Shown here: one piece after another, positions 47,266 through 61,836 of the stretch | How positions within the stretch are numbered: the stretch's first letter is position 1 | Layout of the letters: every line of letters begins with the position of its first letter | The notes under the pieces: model-generated | Database searches by the model: none | What the model was told of the DNA's origin: nothing | What the model saw: the letters and a program-made list of their open reading frames with translations, nothing else | Made by a program: the position numbers and the translations under genes | DNA from: Stercorarius parasiticus | Taxonomy: Eukaryota; Chordata; Aves; Charadriiformes; Stercorariidae | DNA length: 64,000 nucleotides | Direction: 5' to 3' | Assembly (NCBI GenBank): GCA_013396915.1 | Contig: VWZL01004631.1 | Location: 381,841 to 445,840 of the forward strand

Positions 47266-50200
47266 CTTGGCAACTGGGACGCAGTTTAGTCTGCCCATCA
47301 TTAGAAGTCAGTGGTTTGTCTATATTTGGGCTAGTCACCTTAAACAGATTTTGTATTCAGTGCGGAGAAGCAGGGTCCTTTGGAGGCTGTTACAAGCAAT
47401 GCATCTGAATGTTTGAGGCATCCGCTTTGGGATCAGATGAACTGTGCCCTAGAAATGAATGTTTCTTTCCAGAGTGAGATACCGATATAGATGTCTGAGT
47501 TTAGCTGGATGAAAGTCACCCAGTACGTTTGCCCTTCAGTCCAGTTCAGCTTTTCCTTAGCCTCTCAGTAATCTCTCAGTATTAGCAGGACTCAGCAGGA
47601 CTTAGGACAATTTTCCGATGTTGTAGGAAGCATAGAGAAAGCAGATAGAAAAGCAGGGTGTGGCAATTGTGTATAACTTCTTCAGACCTATGAATCCACT
47701 CCAGTTTTGTGTTATTAATGTTTTTTTCAAAAAAACTCCAAATTATCATCCCTTCCGAGTGAACTAGAGCAACACCTGCTACCTTGCAGACCTTGCAGGT
47801 CTCGCACACGGCCGGGGAGAGAGAATCACAGCTCCCCTTAGGATAGAACTGAGGTTATAATATTGTGGTCACGATATATGCAATATTGTCCCAGATGGTT
47901 AACTCCTCTAGATTAGGAACCCACAATGGTTTTCTGTGTTGCTATTTCAGACGTTCCCACCTGATTAGCACCAAATCTGTTTTCACTCATCTGAATATCT
48001 GCTAGTCATATTATATCTTATTGTATCAGCAACTGGATTTTCCTGGTTATTGGTTTCTAATAATCTAATTCCTTGTAGGGTTATACTTAAAAAGACTAAA
48101 AACTGAATCTTCTGATTTGGAGCAAGCTGTGTTTATGCCCTCCCCCCATAACTGACAAAGCCGCATCGGGATCACTTTTGTGGCTTGAAAATCTAAATGA
48201 AATGTTTGTAAAAAGTAGAAGCAAGGAGACATATCTGAGGGTGAGAATAAAGGTCAAGAATACAGGAATAAAGTCAGAAAGGCTAAACTGAAACATATTT
48301 GGGAGGGTATATAAAAAGCAAGAAGAAAAGATTCTGTAATGAAAATGTAAAGGAAAGACAAAGGCAAGTTAGAAGTTCAGTACTTAACATGGAAAGAGAT
48401 CAAATAGCAGATGATAAGAAAATAAAATCATTCAAAGCTTTGAATCCGAAAGTTGTGTCGAGAAGTTTAGCAAAATTAATTCTAACTATGTGGTAGGAGC
48501 TTAAGTCAGAAAACAGAAAAAAAAAACCAGTTTAAAGAGTATTTTAAAGCATGTATACAGAGAGAACCAGAATCTGAAAAAACTGCCCTAGGATATTTGA
48601 AGGATTAGCAGAAGTAGTCACTGAATTGTTAGTTCTCTGTGGTAGTTGTAGAAAATGAAAAGACACAAAACACTTCAGCCTTCTCGGCATTATTCATCAG
48701 TGGATTTCCATCTCCACTGAATAGTGAACCTACTTTTTTCTTCCTCTTGTTCACGCACAGATTTCTTTCTTACTGCCTTTTATGGTCCTTGCATCTTGAA
48801 TCTTATTCTTTCCAATATGCATACCCAGGGGTTGAAATGGAAGCTCTGAAGGCCTGTTACGAACATTTAGGCATGCTGGTGTAAAAATGTGAGAACTCCT
48901 CATAGCCTTCATTCTGCCCTATCTGCTCTCCATGAAAAGTACTGGTTTGAGATATAGCACAGCAGCAGCTACCAGCTCATCCCAGTTGCTGTGGAGAGGT
49001 GTCTACTGCAGAATATTACTGTTACGCTGAATGCTTGTAGATTTTTGTTACTCCCACCGCTGTATAGTTAAAATGTATGTATCTATGTAAGCCTGCCATT
49101 AAGAGAACTGAAACCAAACATGCATAATGAGTTGGAAGTGAATTTCCAGTCTTGCACCATGGCTCTTATGAGTAATAAATGTGTCACAGGCCTCTTCAGC
49201 ATCACTGAGATTTCTCTCCTGAGATCGGACTGCTCAGCTGAACAAATGTCCGAGGGTCAAGACTTGAATTTATATCTATATTATCTATTAATGCTTTTCT
49301 GCTGCAAACTGCCCTGCATGGCTGAACTTACTGGAAATATTGTCATGTGTATGTGCAATGCTGCCTCTGTAAACAGAACAGAGAAAAGTTACTCTGCATT
49401 CCCAGATTTGTCCAAAGATTTCTGAGAGAGGCAACTGCAATGCTTGTCTATTCAGAAATATCGCTGCAGAGACCTGGAGAGATGCATTTTGGTGCATGAA
49501 CTTCCATCATCTCAGACAAAAATTTCTCCAGATGCACTAGGCCAGGGCATATGTTGCAGAACATCTTCATTTATCAGGAAGTGATTGGGTCAAAATTACT
49601 CATATTTTTGGATGAAATGAGAGCTGAACAACAAAAATTCACATAAAGACTAACTTCATGTAATACTTGCTATCAATTCTTCCATGCAAAAATATCCTAC
49701 CAGCTCTAGTGCAAGGTATTATTAAAACCCATTAACAACATTTTAGAATTGGCTGACCACACCATATTAAGGTTAATGTGTTAAATTAATCCTAAAGCTT
49801 ACATGGGTTACACCTGAAATAGTCACAATGATATTTCAGCATGAAGATATGAAAGGTGAAAACCATAATGTCGCAAAGCCATTCGAATGGGTGCATTGTG
49901 AGAAACTGTCTAGCATCGTTGCCATGAATTCCAGTCCAAGCCCTCTGATTTGACCAAGCTTAAATTGTCACCACTAAAAGTAGAGATGTATTAAGTACAT
50001 GCTGAAAACATCCTTCATTACATTGCTGCAATGGTGCTGCTGCAGAAGGTATCTTTGCCATCTGGAATTTCATGACATTTTCTTCTTGTATGCTTTTGCT
50101 GTGGTACCTTTATTGGTCACGGGTTTTCTGTCATGTGGATTTTGTTGAGGTACCTACAACATATCCTCGTGACTTTAAAACCTAGAATAAAAAATAGAAG

Positions 50201-53200
50201 TTGGTTTAGAAAATAAAATGGTTAAAAAAAAGCATTTTCATAACGAAATCTGAAGCAAATTACTGCTGACTACGCTTATTGAGCATGAACACATATTGGC
50301 ATCAGTGAAATGACGGGAGATACAGTAATGCATCGTGTTAGACGGGTGGTACTAGATGAAAAATATTTAGGTTAAAACTGGAATAGTAGCTGTTTTAAGG
50401 GAAAAGACGTCAACATACTGAACACATTACTTTTCATTGACAAGTGTTGTCTAAAGCCATTATTAATTTTGAGCGATTCAGCCTTGCTTTTATCTTTTGG
50501 CTACCAAGGCCAGTGAAGCCGTAAAGGCTGCAGGAGTGATGACATGGGTGTGCGTTAACCAAGTGCCAGTGTATCACATATTTCTCTCTCCTGTAGGACC
50601 TAGTATTCAGCAGTCTTAAGAGCTTCTCCAAAGAATAGTTGATTATCTTTCCCGACATCCTACCAGGTTGGTAAATATTTTGCCACTTTACAGATAACAA
50701 TAATTACAAACATGTTACTATTTCTGGCTGTATGGTATCATATGAGAATCATAAAAGCTTGTATAAAGGGCGTGATTCCACTATTTGTGCCGAAGTAGGT
50801 GTATAGAGTTTATTAGCGAAGGGGCATACAATGTGTTAGCCAGCCAGCCAGCCAGCAGTGCATCTATAGGAGAAGCTACCAGATGACATCCAACCATCAG
50901 CATGAACTTACATGTTAACACGTCTCCACACAGAAATCTCACTGGCTTCAGTAAATTAACAAGATCATATTTATATATTTATATGTTGGGTATAACTTCT
51001 TGATGCATGTAAACAGGTATGTTTTGCTTCCAGATCAAGTTCAGGTATAACGCTGCTTTAAAGCATGTTCTGATAGTCTAACCTTGAAAACCTAAAGGCA
51101 TGAGTAGGTTAGTGACAGCTTCATCTAATAGAAATGAACTCAATTTCATGACCACATGGGCAATGGGGGGAAATACAGTCTTACTAGGCACTCTATGATT
51201 AAAATGATTGACTAAAATAGAAATTTAGAAGTCTTGTTATGAAATATATTTATCTTCACAGCCATAGCTGAATAGCATTTGATGTGCACCAAAAGAAGCT
51301 GCTATAAGTCAAACACCAGTTCATTTCAACCATTGGTTCATGTCCAATAAAACCTCCAGCATGGGGCTTTAGATTATTTTGGCATAAATGCTTGAGAAAC
51401 AGTTGGATACTTTGGGAATAGGGTTAGGTGTTGATTTACATAAAAATGGTCGATAAACCGTCTCCTGATCAAGAGCTTGTGAAGCTTGTGTAATGATCTG
51501 TTCTGCTTCACACTTCTGACCTGGGATAACCCATGTAATCTGGCCACTCTATTTGAGTGTTGTAAGAATAGCCGTATGTCCCTATATATTCTGGCAGCAC
51601 AGTAATGGGAGCCGTGTAAATGCCTTAGCAAGACAGATAAAATAGCAGGGGACAGAGATCATCACTGGCACATCTCCTGGGTACCTCCTCTCTAGACATG
51701 AATCATGCTTCATCCAGGCACATTTTATTTATGCCCTTGTTCATGACCACACATTTGGCAGCACTGGCTGGATGTGGTAAGACACTGGTTAATTTGTCAT
51801 TAGTTTTTTGCATAAAAGGAAAAGAAAATACAGTTAGAGGTGCCCATACAGAGCTCAGGATTCTTGCAAGCAGAGGGAATGGTGGGAAATACACAGTTCT
51901 CAGGTGTCTTACATTAGGCAAAGTGAACTGAATTTTTTTGGGGCAGAGCAGCTTAATTTCCTCCTGAATCACTGCCTGCTTTACAGTTATCTTTTTATGC
52001 ATTCCTTCATTGTTACTTTTTAATCAAGGAAGAGAGATCCACGATTAAAAATAAGTCCGTGGAATTATGTTTTGTACTTATCTGTTAGTTAAAGCAATAC
52101 AATTAGGATGTTGTAGATGACAGACAATTCTGGAATAACCAGTACAAAGAAGCATTTAAAAAATTAAAAGCTGAAGGTAAAAGTAATTCAGAAGGTAGTA
52201 AATAAATGCTTCACCACATTTCCCAGATTCTTCTGTACTCATAGATCCTCAGTTTGTATGCAGAGGTTTTAACCATGCATATAGAGATAAAATGGGACTT
52301 TGCCAAGAGTAGGCAAGGAAGAAAAGTGGCCTATGTGACAGTATACTGGTTTCCAAACTGTAGGTGGTAGAAACCACTTTGGAAACCTGTTTCATTAAGA
52401 AAAAAATTACTTTCCTGACTGACATGATTATAGTGTTTTCAAGCATGGTTGAATTGGATGTAGCTTGTAGCAAAACATGACATTGGAGAAGACACCTTAT
52501 TCAAGAAGAACATGCTTTGGTGTCCCGTTGACACCACTGCGCTTTTAAGGGCTTTGACAAATGGAATTTAGTTTTAATTGGGGAATGAATGCAAATATGT
52601 TCTGGTAAATTGAATTGCCGGCATACAAGCAAAACTGATTAATTATCTTTTTTTTTTTTTTTTAAAAACGGGAGTTTAAATGAGGGAAAAGACATGTTAT
52701 GAGTATTTAAGTTATTTTCCTTTTTTTTACCCCCAGAAAACAAAACTAAGCCTTAACCTGGATAATCATGTAAAGAATGTACTTTTTAAAGCTGCAGTTT
52801 GACCTCATTGTCCATCAAGTCTGTTTTCCTCCTGGGGCTCTCCCTCCCCCGTGTTTATGTTCTCATTCCATAACAGGAAACACTGCTATTCCTCACAAGC
52901 AGTCGGATATGACTCTCTGAGCACAACTCCACATACATGTCTTTTAATGGCCCTGCCACTTTGCGCAGCTCCTGCCCCTCCCTTGGTCATTCCTCCCACC
53001 CTTCCGCTGCCTCTACGGTTGGACCAGCGTGGTGGTTTTGATGATGACTTATTGCTCAGGATTGCTTCTCCCATCTTGCTTACTGCCCACCTCCCAGCTG
53101 AGGGATATATTTTATCATTAGCAAGTTTTAAGCAAAAAAAAAAATGTATTTTCTTTCTGTTGAGAGAGGCGGGAAAAACAATAGAAATGGTGAATCAGGA

Positions 53201-56200
53201 GGACCAGGTTTTCAGGTAATTCTTAAACCTGGTCTTTGTGCTTTGTTGAGTACATTTTTCAGTGACCAAATTAATGTATTTAAGTGTTTCCAAGTGGTTG
53301 TTTGGAGAGGTGGAAGCCTAAGAACAGGAAACTTAAAAGGGAAAATAAAATACCTCCCAAGACTAGTGGGTTAGAGGTAAAGTTGTACAGGTGGATTCTT
53401 ATCAGGCTATGAAAAAGGTAAAAATCAATTTTTCCCTTCTTTCAGCATTCCTGTCCCCCTGAAAGCAGCCCAGATCTGCATGCACTAGTCACCCAGTACT
53501 GCTTTTTCACTGCTGTTCGAATATCTTTGATGCAAGCACATTACCGCTTAGTCTGCTGTGATCATCTCAGTGATTAAAAAAAGCTCTGTAACCATCTCCT
53601 TCCAGACCTGATGGTGTTTAAAATACTCGAGCGTTTTCTAAAGATGCAGTGTAGTTAAACAGTGATAAACTATGCATCTTTCAGAAAGTATCTCTGACCA
53701 CATAGTTATATCTTGCCATGCAGGATATATCTATCTTCCCCAGTAATGGCTGGGGGGAAAAAAAGTGTTCTGTTATACCACTAGAAATTTGGAGTCATCC
53801 CAATTTCTATTGATGTAAAAGCAACCGGAATCTGTGCCATAAAATAGACTGTATAGCACTGCGATGTCTGCAATATAAAGTATCTAAAAGGGGTCATGGA
53901 ATGTTCCTTTTGTACAAAATGAGATCTATTTATCAAGAAATTACATCAACTTAAAAAAATATTCTGAAGATAGAACAAAGATAATTGGTTAAGATTTCTT
54001 GAAGTTAGAATACATTTACCTACGAGCATGGCAGCCTGAATTTAGACATATCCTGTGACTTAAGGTAACACCTGAGATGGAATTATTGCCTGAATGAACA
54101 GTTATAATTAAGGGAGACTAGTAAACTTTGTGCACAGAGAAACGGAGTATGTTCTTTACCCGGTATGAAATTTGAGAAAGCTGCAAGGCCGTGGCATCAT
54201 GAAGAAGTAGTCAGACATCAAACTCTAAGCATGTGAACAGCGAGTGAAAAATGGGATGATGGGAGGAGAGGCCCAAGTCACCACAGTGCACGAAAGTATC
54301 TGTTTGCTAATGACCTGTTTGCTTTAGACCAAAAGTTTATTATTGCACTCAGTAAAGATATGAGTTGAATTGCACACACATTTTGTGGCAGTGTTGGTCA
54401 AAGTTTGTATTAACAGGTTTTGAAGGATAAAAAGTTTACTAAAAAAAGCCACTTTGTGGCAGGCTCTATATTAAGGCTTGCAAAAGCACTATCTGCCTAC
54501 CAGCAACTGAAACGCAGAGCATCCCCTGAAATGCATTTAACATGAAAAAAAAGTTTTCTGCAGGTAGAATTTGCTTTCTGGCACTGCTTTGACGATTACT
54601 CAAGATCCTGTCTGTGCCATGGATTTTCATCTGTCAGTGGTGTTTGCATTAAGTTGTGTAACTGCTTCTTAATGCCTCTTACGTAAGAATGCATAGATTG
54701 CAGCTCCATCAGGTATCCTGCACAAATCACCCCTGATAATGCAAGTGTGGTTTCAAAGGTTACTCTCGGCTGAATTAATTTTACATTCATTAAAATCCTC
54801 CCTACGTAAGTCAAATGCTTGATTAGTACGGAAGTGTCCAGTATAAGTTCAAATAGGGCTCAGAAAGTATGTACAGGTTCTCCTGTGAGACAGTATATAA
54901 GTTTTGTGATATTCATACCATATACAAGTGTGATGCAGCTTTCCTCTTCTGGGTGGGAGTTTCACCATTGTCTTTTGCAATGCCATGATTTTACCCCGAG
55001 GGTCTCAGGCAAGATCAGCTAAAACACAATAACATACAGGCAGAGAAGACATCAGAAGACTTAGTCAACAGTCACAAGTTCTTCTCATTTTATAAAACAT
55101 CTACTGTGTTAACCCTTTTTCTTGTATTTAGTCTAATTTTAATTAGGCTAAGTCAGGATCTGTACTGAGGAGAGTCTAAAGATGTCTTGGACGTTGTACT
55201 AAATACAGCGTTTAGCCTGGAATGGAAGAGACTGAAGAGAATTGAGATGGGGAAGGGAATCTTAGTTTACCAAAAATGAAACAAGTATTTAAATCTAAAT
55301 GTAAATCAGAAGGATTATAGACAGAGTTGCAATTTGAAATGTGTTAGCTATAATAACTTACCACCTTTCCTTCTCTAACACTAATTTAACACCTTTCTAA
55401 ATGATTAATTTGAATTCCCATAGCAAACCCCACAAGTCAGATTTAAGGCATTTCTTCACTGATGTGGTCCATCAGCATATATTTTCTGGTGTAGTCCTCT
55501 GAAAATGCACACCTTGCTTTGTATCCGGCCTTTTTTAATTCCAAATATCAACTGACCACATGAATATGAGATGTGGCACATCTATAGTCAGAAACCATCT
55601 TATATAGATTTACTAGAGGAATAGATAGAACAGAGAAGCAGAGAGAGTGGATCATGCTACTGATCACAAAGTTGCAAAATGACATTTGGACTCTTTGATC
55701 GGGCATTGTTCTGCTTCCAAATTTTCCAAGTACAGAGATATGGATGACTTTTTCTCCAGTTCTGCCTGACCCAGGTTTTATGAAATTTAACAAGACCTAG
55801 ATTAGAAAATAAATCATGTTGCAAAATAAATTGGCTCTCACTTTGAGAGCTGATTGTGAACAGATAGCACATCTATGCTAGGGCTTGAAATTTTAGTTAA
55901 AATATAGTAACTAAGACATTTTTAGCAACAGGTGTTCCTAATGTAAACAAACTATAAAATTTTGCTCCATCTTTCATCATACTAGGATTACTGACGGTAC
56001 CTCCTGGCCCAGATGTACTAATGATTTACCAGAGGAGCTGAAACTGAATGAGGAATGGCCAAAAATGTCAGGATGATCCCTGATGTAGGCTGGACCTGAG
56101 GCTGATATTTGCCCCGCAATCCTCTTGGAAGGCTGCAGAAATGACTTCTTAACTGCATAGGAGCCTTCTCCAGTTTCCAGTATGGCCAATGCTTATCCAT

Positions 56201-56344
56201 TTTCTCAGTGTTGTGCCACCATGACCTCGTAGCTCACACAGGCTTTCTTCTCTGGATGGTGTTTTCCCAGAGGAATTTCTGGGAATCCTGGAATCTGGAA
56301 TCCTTCTTGATCATTGTTCCTTTAATCACCATAAACTTTTTAAG
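47266..56344. other. Intergenic, gene-poor, A/T-rich
   Basis: No gene recognised in about 9 kb. Small repeats: (CCAG)n at 50,839-50,857 and a T run at 52,648-52,663. Scattered short frames on both strands include a 122-codon plus frame at 52,851-53,219 with a Pro/Leu-rich middle, which looks like chance. Confidence 0.5.
50839..50857. repeat. (CCAG)n microsatellite
   Basis: About four and a half uninterrupted copies of CCAG (GCCAGCCAGCCAGCCAGCA). A simple repeat, with no gene nearby. Confidence 0.85.
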
Positions 56345-56640
56345 ATTATTTTATTAGCCCTCCTCTGTACCTGTTACCGTGTGAAGCCATCTGCCTAGAA
56401 GATGGGTAGCCACACTCAACCACTCAACACGGTATTGTAGATAAGGTTTTATACCAATGCACAAATAAACTTTAGTTTTGTTGAAATATTGTTGGAAATA
56501 ATTGTCTCTCTCATGCGGCATCACATTAGTGGCTCATACTCACGCTGTGATCAACTTAAAACCCAAGGTTATTTTTTCTCCATTTCTAACTGATGACAAT
56601 GAAAATTTATAGAGTAAATGTTTCTAGGTGCACTCTTACA
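56345..56640 (-). mobile_element. Old CR1-type LINE fragment
   Basis: The plus strand shows the reverse complement of the CR1 3' region in diverged form. TTAGCCCTCCTCTGTACCTG is followed by ACGGTATTGTAGATAAGG, where young CR1 has a version of ACAGTACTCCAGGTG. Then comes GCATCACATTAGTGGCTCAT, followed by CTGTGATCAACTTAAAACCC, which fits the CR1 pattern GGCTCATGTTCAGCTTG...CAAC...CCCAGGT. The order of blocks matches CR1. Divergence is far higher than in the two tails at 34 and 36 kb, so this is an ancient copy. Confidence 0.55.
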
Positions 56641-59600
56641 TATGATCTCTTATCTATTATTTTGGTCCCCAAGAACATCCAGTTTTTCCTTTGATCCCCA
56701 TTTCATTGGCAGAAATGTCACTGGTGAAAATGTGCAGGAAGTTCTTTTATGAAAAAAGCTGGTGGGGAAACACCACTCGGCTTGAGTGGTAGAATTCAGC
56801 TTGATCTTGGAGACACTGTAGTAGCACAGATGATAGAAAATTAGAAGAAGAATTTTGGCAAGGAAAACCCCGAGGCAGATGCATGCCCAGTATATTCTCA
56901 CCACTAAAGATTCCTGAATGCACATTCAAAGTGCACTGGCATGCTCATTACTTGTATTTCATAAAATCCGACCAGTGTAGTCAATCCGTAACACTGAAAA
57001 TTTAAAAGTTCTATCACAAAAGGCAGAAGTGGTGTCTATACCTTACTAGGTTTTTTCCAGCTCCTCAGAAGAAATAAAACACCGTTGCTTCAAGAGGCTC
57101 TTATGCTGATGGATAGGTGCTCAAATTTGCACATTTTTTTATGCTGGATGAAATGGGTTTTTTTGTAACTTTGTGTCTCTGAAAGACAGACGTTTTAAAG
57201 GCAAAAGCTGGTATAACCTTCTCTTCTACCTGATTAGGTCCTAATGAAAGGCATCAGTCATTTCTCTTCCCCAAAGGACCTGGCTCAAAACACCTCTGCC
57301 CTACAGCCAAGGCTGCTTTGCTGCAGGGAATGTGTAGCTTAATCTCCCACTGCAGGTAAAGGTAAAACAAACAAGAACCCTCCAGAAACCACTGTTGCTT
57401 TACCCCTCCTATGGAGAGAACGACAGGGGAAAGCGCAGCAAGAATAAACAAAGCATATATGATCCTGCATTATCCTCAGTCTGAAAGAGCTGTGGAGTGA
57501 CTCAGTCCTAAGCCCACAAATAGCTGTGTGAAACCACCCTGTCATGCTATGCCCCGTCTAATTCTCCTGAAGTGATGGTTGGTCATGTATGAAATACCAA
57601 GCTAGTAATATGCACTGTTCTTTTATAAAGGGGAAAGGCCAGAGCTGCAAAACCATCATCTCTTAGCAAGAGGTAATATCCTTTTCAAGATGTCTGCCAT
57701 TCCAGGTGAATATCCTGGAATAATTCAGCAATTTAGTTGTTTAGGGTATACACATAAAAATATTTCTGCTCTCACGAAGCTATAAGGTGCTTGGGAAAGT
57801 ATTAGGTTATGCTTCAAACAGTTAAAAAAATATTAAGTAGGATTTTATGTTGTGAGTTGAGTATCTGTTATTTAGTAACTGACAGGTATTCTTTTGCTGG
57901 GTCAATTGGTATCATTTTGCTCAAATGCTCACAGATAGTTCGTGAAATCTAGCACTGCAATACAATTGCTGGCCGGGTCTTAGGACGTAAACAAGGATAT
58001 TTTTCTGCAGTTCCCAGATCCAGGAGACACATAAGTGGGAGTGGGAAAAAATGCTTTTGTTTGGGAAGCACACTGTGGGAAAGTTGCTCAACATGATTTA
58101 AATGTCAGAATTGGAATGTAACAACTGATGTAGCCAGATTAGTGCAAAGAGAAGGACAAAGGCAAAAAATCGCTTTTGTCAGGGTTCTCAGTTAATTTTG
58201 CAGCGCTGAAGCAAAATTTATAGTTTACTTTTTGTTGATTGTGTTCATAGATGAAATTTCAGCTACATGAAGTTAATGATATATATCTATGATAAACTAA
58301 AGCCCGAAGACCTTGTATTTCTAGTGAGACTGACTTAAAAAAAAAAAAAGAAATATGTCTAGATATCTATGGGAAGTTTTAGTTCCTGTTTACTTTTTGA
58401 AAAACCCAAATCAGCAAATTCATTTTGTTTGCCCGGGCAAATTGAGGTGGGGGGCGTTGCCCTTTGGAGTTGGCTCTCTGGTCATCTGCAGAAGAGATAA
58501 TCAAATAGGCGACTGGAAAATATTGGGGTTGTAAAGCCTTCATTGGAATATATGGCAGTCTCCCTCAGGATCGTTGCATCTGGTCAGAACAGACGCCCCG
58601 ACACTCTCCTAACCCTCCCAAGGTGTTTGCAAAAGATGTCCTCAAAATTCTGAGAAAATTTCCCAACCAACAGGTCTTATGTCTTCCATGTCAAAGGCAT
58701 GACCACTCTTGCAGTGGCCCAAATGGCAGCGCCTTGATTAAGGTCCTGAATACCCAAAAATGAAGGGAGGGATGGAAAGTCACATCAATTTAACACCTGG
58801 GTCATATTGTCTCTTGTGGTCAGGTGTTTGAGGAGCTGTCTCTGATCCCAACTTCCAATATCTACAGTGCTTTAAATTATAAGACATGACAAGTCCTTCT
58901 GAAGCCAACAACTGCACAATAGAGCAAACCTGAGCAGTGAAAACTGCCTCCTTTTGAGATACTGATGAAAGACTTGCCTAGCATCTCATAATAATTAGGG
59001 GTTGTGTTATTCTAGAACAATTTGCAATCCCTCGAGGATGAGTCACAGCAAATTTGATAAGATCACGATTTTGTGATTTCTTTGTGAGATGTCATTTTTT
59101 CAAAATGGTCCACAGTGCCCTCAGCTCTCAGATTTCTTTATTTCTATTCCTTGGTTGTTTCTTTGGAGGGATAGAAAACAGCTCTAAATTCCTGGAGAGG
59201 GGACCAGATGAGAAGAAACTCTTCTGTCTGTCTTCTGTGGGGAAGTTGGCAACAAGTAGAAGTCCATTGGGCTTGCCATAAAATAAAGTCACTATTGAAA
59301 CTTGAAATATCTGCAAAGGCAAAACTAGATTTATCCTTTATATAACCAGAGTCCCCACACATACTGATTTTTAGTGATTTACAAATAGATATCTTTGAGG
59401 TATCCAACAATATTTAGGGCCTATATGCAGTAAATTGGTTGTTTCATCTGTGTTATTTGTCAGATAAAATCAGCTCTTAGATAAAATGTCAGCTTTGCAA
59501 ACAAAACAACAGAGAACAACAAACAAAAGCAGAGACCTGCAGTAACCACCCTCACAAAACATCCCCCTTACTCACAGCGGGCAGGGGGAAGCTTGCATTG

Positions 59601-60760
59601 TTATGGCAGATAATTGCTTAAGGTCTGAGTATGGGACAATCTTGTTCCAAGTTCCGTCATTCAGTATTCCTAAATTAAAAATGCTGGCAAATTCCTTTGG
59701 ATAGTTAAGATTTTCTGATTTGTACGTAATGCGAGCATGTGCGTAGTTGCTTGATAGGTAAATGGTGCTAACTTTGCAAGTGTAAAAGTTAGTTTTATTG
59801 GTTTTAACCCAGTGGTACTTTCTGTTAGAACAAAAGCCTTTTTTGTACTAAAGTGAGTAACAAGTTCAAGGGAAAAGCTAGGAGCAGCTCGGGCTGGAAT
59901 ACCCTTCCTTATCCTTTCAAAACTACAGTAATAAATACGATATTTGAATGAGAAGAAATTACAGAAACACGATATGCTATATTACATAGGAGAGATTCAC
60001 TGCACTCTTAATGAATTTTGCATTTGTTCTCAAGATAAGGGAGATGAAATATGAGAAATCATTTGTCTTGAAAGGAGATATAAAGTATACCCAAACCATT
60101 TCTACGTACAATCTTATCAGTCCATTTCAAGGCCACTTGCCATTCTCAGATGCTCTTAATACGTTGTATACCAAAGGCAATGCTGCCGACATGGAGTCCT
60201 GCCGCTGCCAAATTGCATATTCATTATTGTTCATAGTCATGTGTGGTTGAGTTCGGTCACCGCAAACAAAAGAACCTTTGTCTGTATCTTTACTCCCTCC
60301 TCACGCAGTTTTCGGTTTCCTAACTTTTGCAGCGCTCCCCGGGTGGAAAGTTTCTTTTTAAAGAGGATGCTGTGTACCCCTTTTGTAAGCGTGTCTCCAT
60401 GAGTGAGAGTGACATCATGGGAATCGCTGGAAGCGAGCTGGGGGCACGGACCTGGGATAGAGGTGATGGAAAAAGAGGTCCCCTGCGTCCTTCCTCCCTC
60501 CCCCCCCCAGCACTGTCTGGCAAACAGGTACTTTGTTGAACTCCGTTGGAAGCATCATGAGGAGTTTAAACGTAGGAAGGACTGATCATTAGTTAAAAAA
60601 AAGACCCTCTTTCTCATTTGCAGGCTGCTGTGCACGGTGTGGTCAGCGGCTTATTCACACAAAGCCAGGGTTCTGCTGATTTGCCATCCTATGCAAATTA
60701 CCTCCCTGAACTCATTGGCACGGCAAACACCTCGGTTTAAGGAGTTTAAAAAGATGGATT
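56641..60760. other. Intergenic, gene-poor
   Basis: No gene recognised. Open frames are short (mostly under 90 codons), overlap on both strands and have no family resemblance. An A run sits near 58,337-58,349. Confidence 0.5.
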
Positions 60761-60769
60761 GCAAAACTT

Positions 60770-60850
60770 AGGCATGCTCCCACTCCTACTGAGATCAGTG
60801 GCAAGCCTCCCATGGACTTCAATGGAAGCAGGAGAGAGTCTCTCTTTTCT
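60770..60850. repeat. Possible ancient interspersed repeat
   Basis: The stretch contains CCTCCCATGGACTTCAATGG next to AGCAGGAGAG and a preceding CTGAGATCAGTGGCAAG. Blocks of the kind 'CCCATTGACTTCAATGG' recur in old reptile and bird interspersed repeats. I cannot name the family and the boundaries are guesses. Confidence 0.3.
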
Positions 60851-61836
60851 GGAAGCGAGACCCAGCAGTATTTGGGGCGGTATTTGAGCTTTTTGGAGCA
60901 CATGCAGCTCTGAAAGTCTGTTCCTTTCGGGCATTCCAAAATTTTTCCCATTCGCTTGATTCCATGGCAACACAACATCCCCACCAAGCTCTCAATACTG
61001 AAATGAGATTTTACTACTAAGCCTGAGGATTTATACAAGTGTATCCTGCAAAAAGATCTTGCTGAGCTGCAACTGCCATTGGACTAATTCTGCATCTTTT
61101 TCAGATCAGTGACAAAATTCTCTCTGGATTTATTTTACAATAAGCCAAGAATTTACAAAGGTTAGAAAAACAAGAAAACTGCTTTGCAATCATACCAGAA
61201 ATAATTTTTTTTTTATTACCCAGAATCACTATGTTTGAGTAAAACACTGTATCTATATCCTGTTCTTGTCAAAACAGTCTTGGGAATAGCCTAAGCAGTT
61301 TTCTCACAAATGATACTAAAATCAGACTCTAGAGACTACATAAAATTATGATAAAGCCACCGAGGCTTCTGTCCTGATTTTTGTATTACTTATATCACAG
61401 AAATAACTCCTTGCAACCTGGAAAATATACCAGTGTAAAAGCATGCAAGGAAAAAACATGCCAAGAAATACGTATTAGATTCTGAATGTAAAATAGTTCA
61501 TCTTTTATAGAGGGAAGCAAAGCAGCCAGGCTTGCTTTACACTCAGTGGCTGAGAGTTTGCTCTGAGTTACATTAGAGCACGCTGAAAAACTGAGTGCAC
61601 TGCTTGATCCCGTATTTTTATGCATCAAAGGGGAAAAAAAAATCAAAGCGATTCCACACCTAGAGAAAGTAAAGTTGTACGTAAACAATATTGTCGGTCC
61701 TTTATAATGTAAAGTACCTACTAAGAAGTTCCCATGTAACGATACAAATGCAGTGGAGCAATAAAATTATTAGACAACACCAATAAGAATTTAGACTGAT
61801 ACATGTTTCATGCACTTTCTTAGGCTCTAGATGTAA

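Noticed and set aside
52851..53219. 122-codon plus frame with a Pro/Leu-rich centre
   Set aside because: Low complexity, no splice or family support, surrounded by ordinary intergenic DNA.
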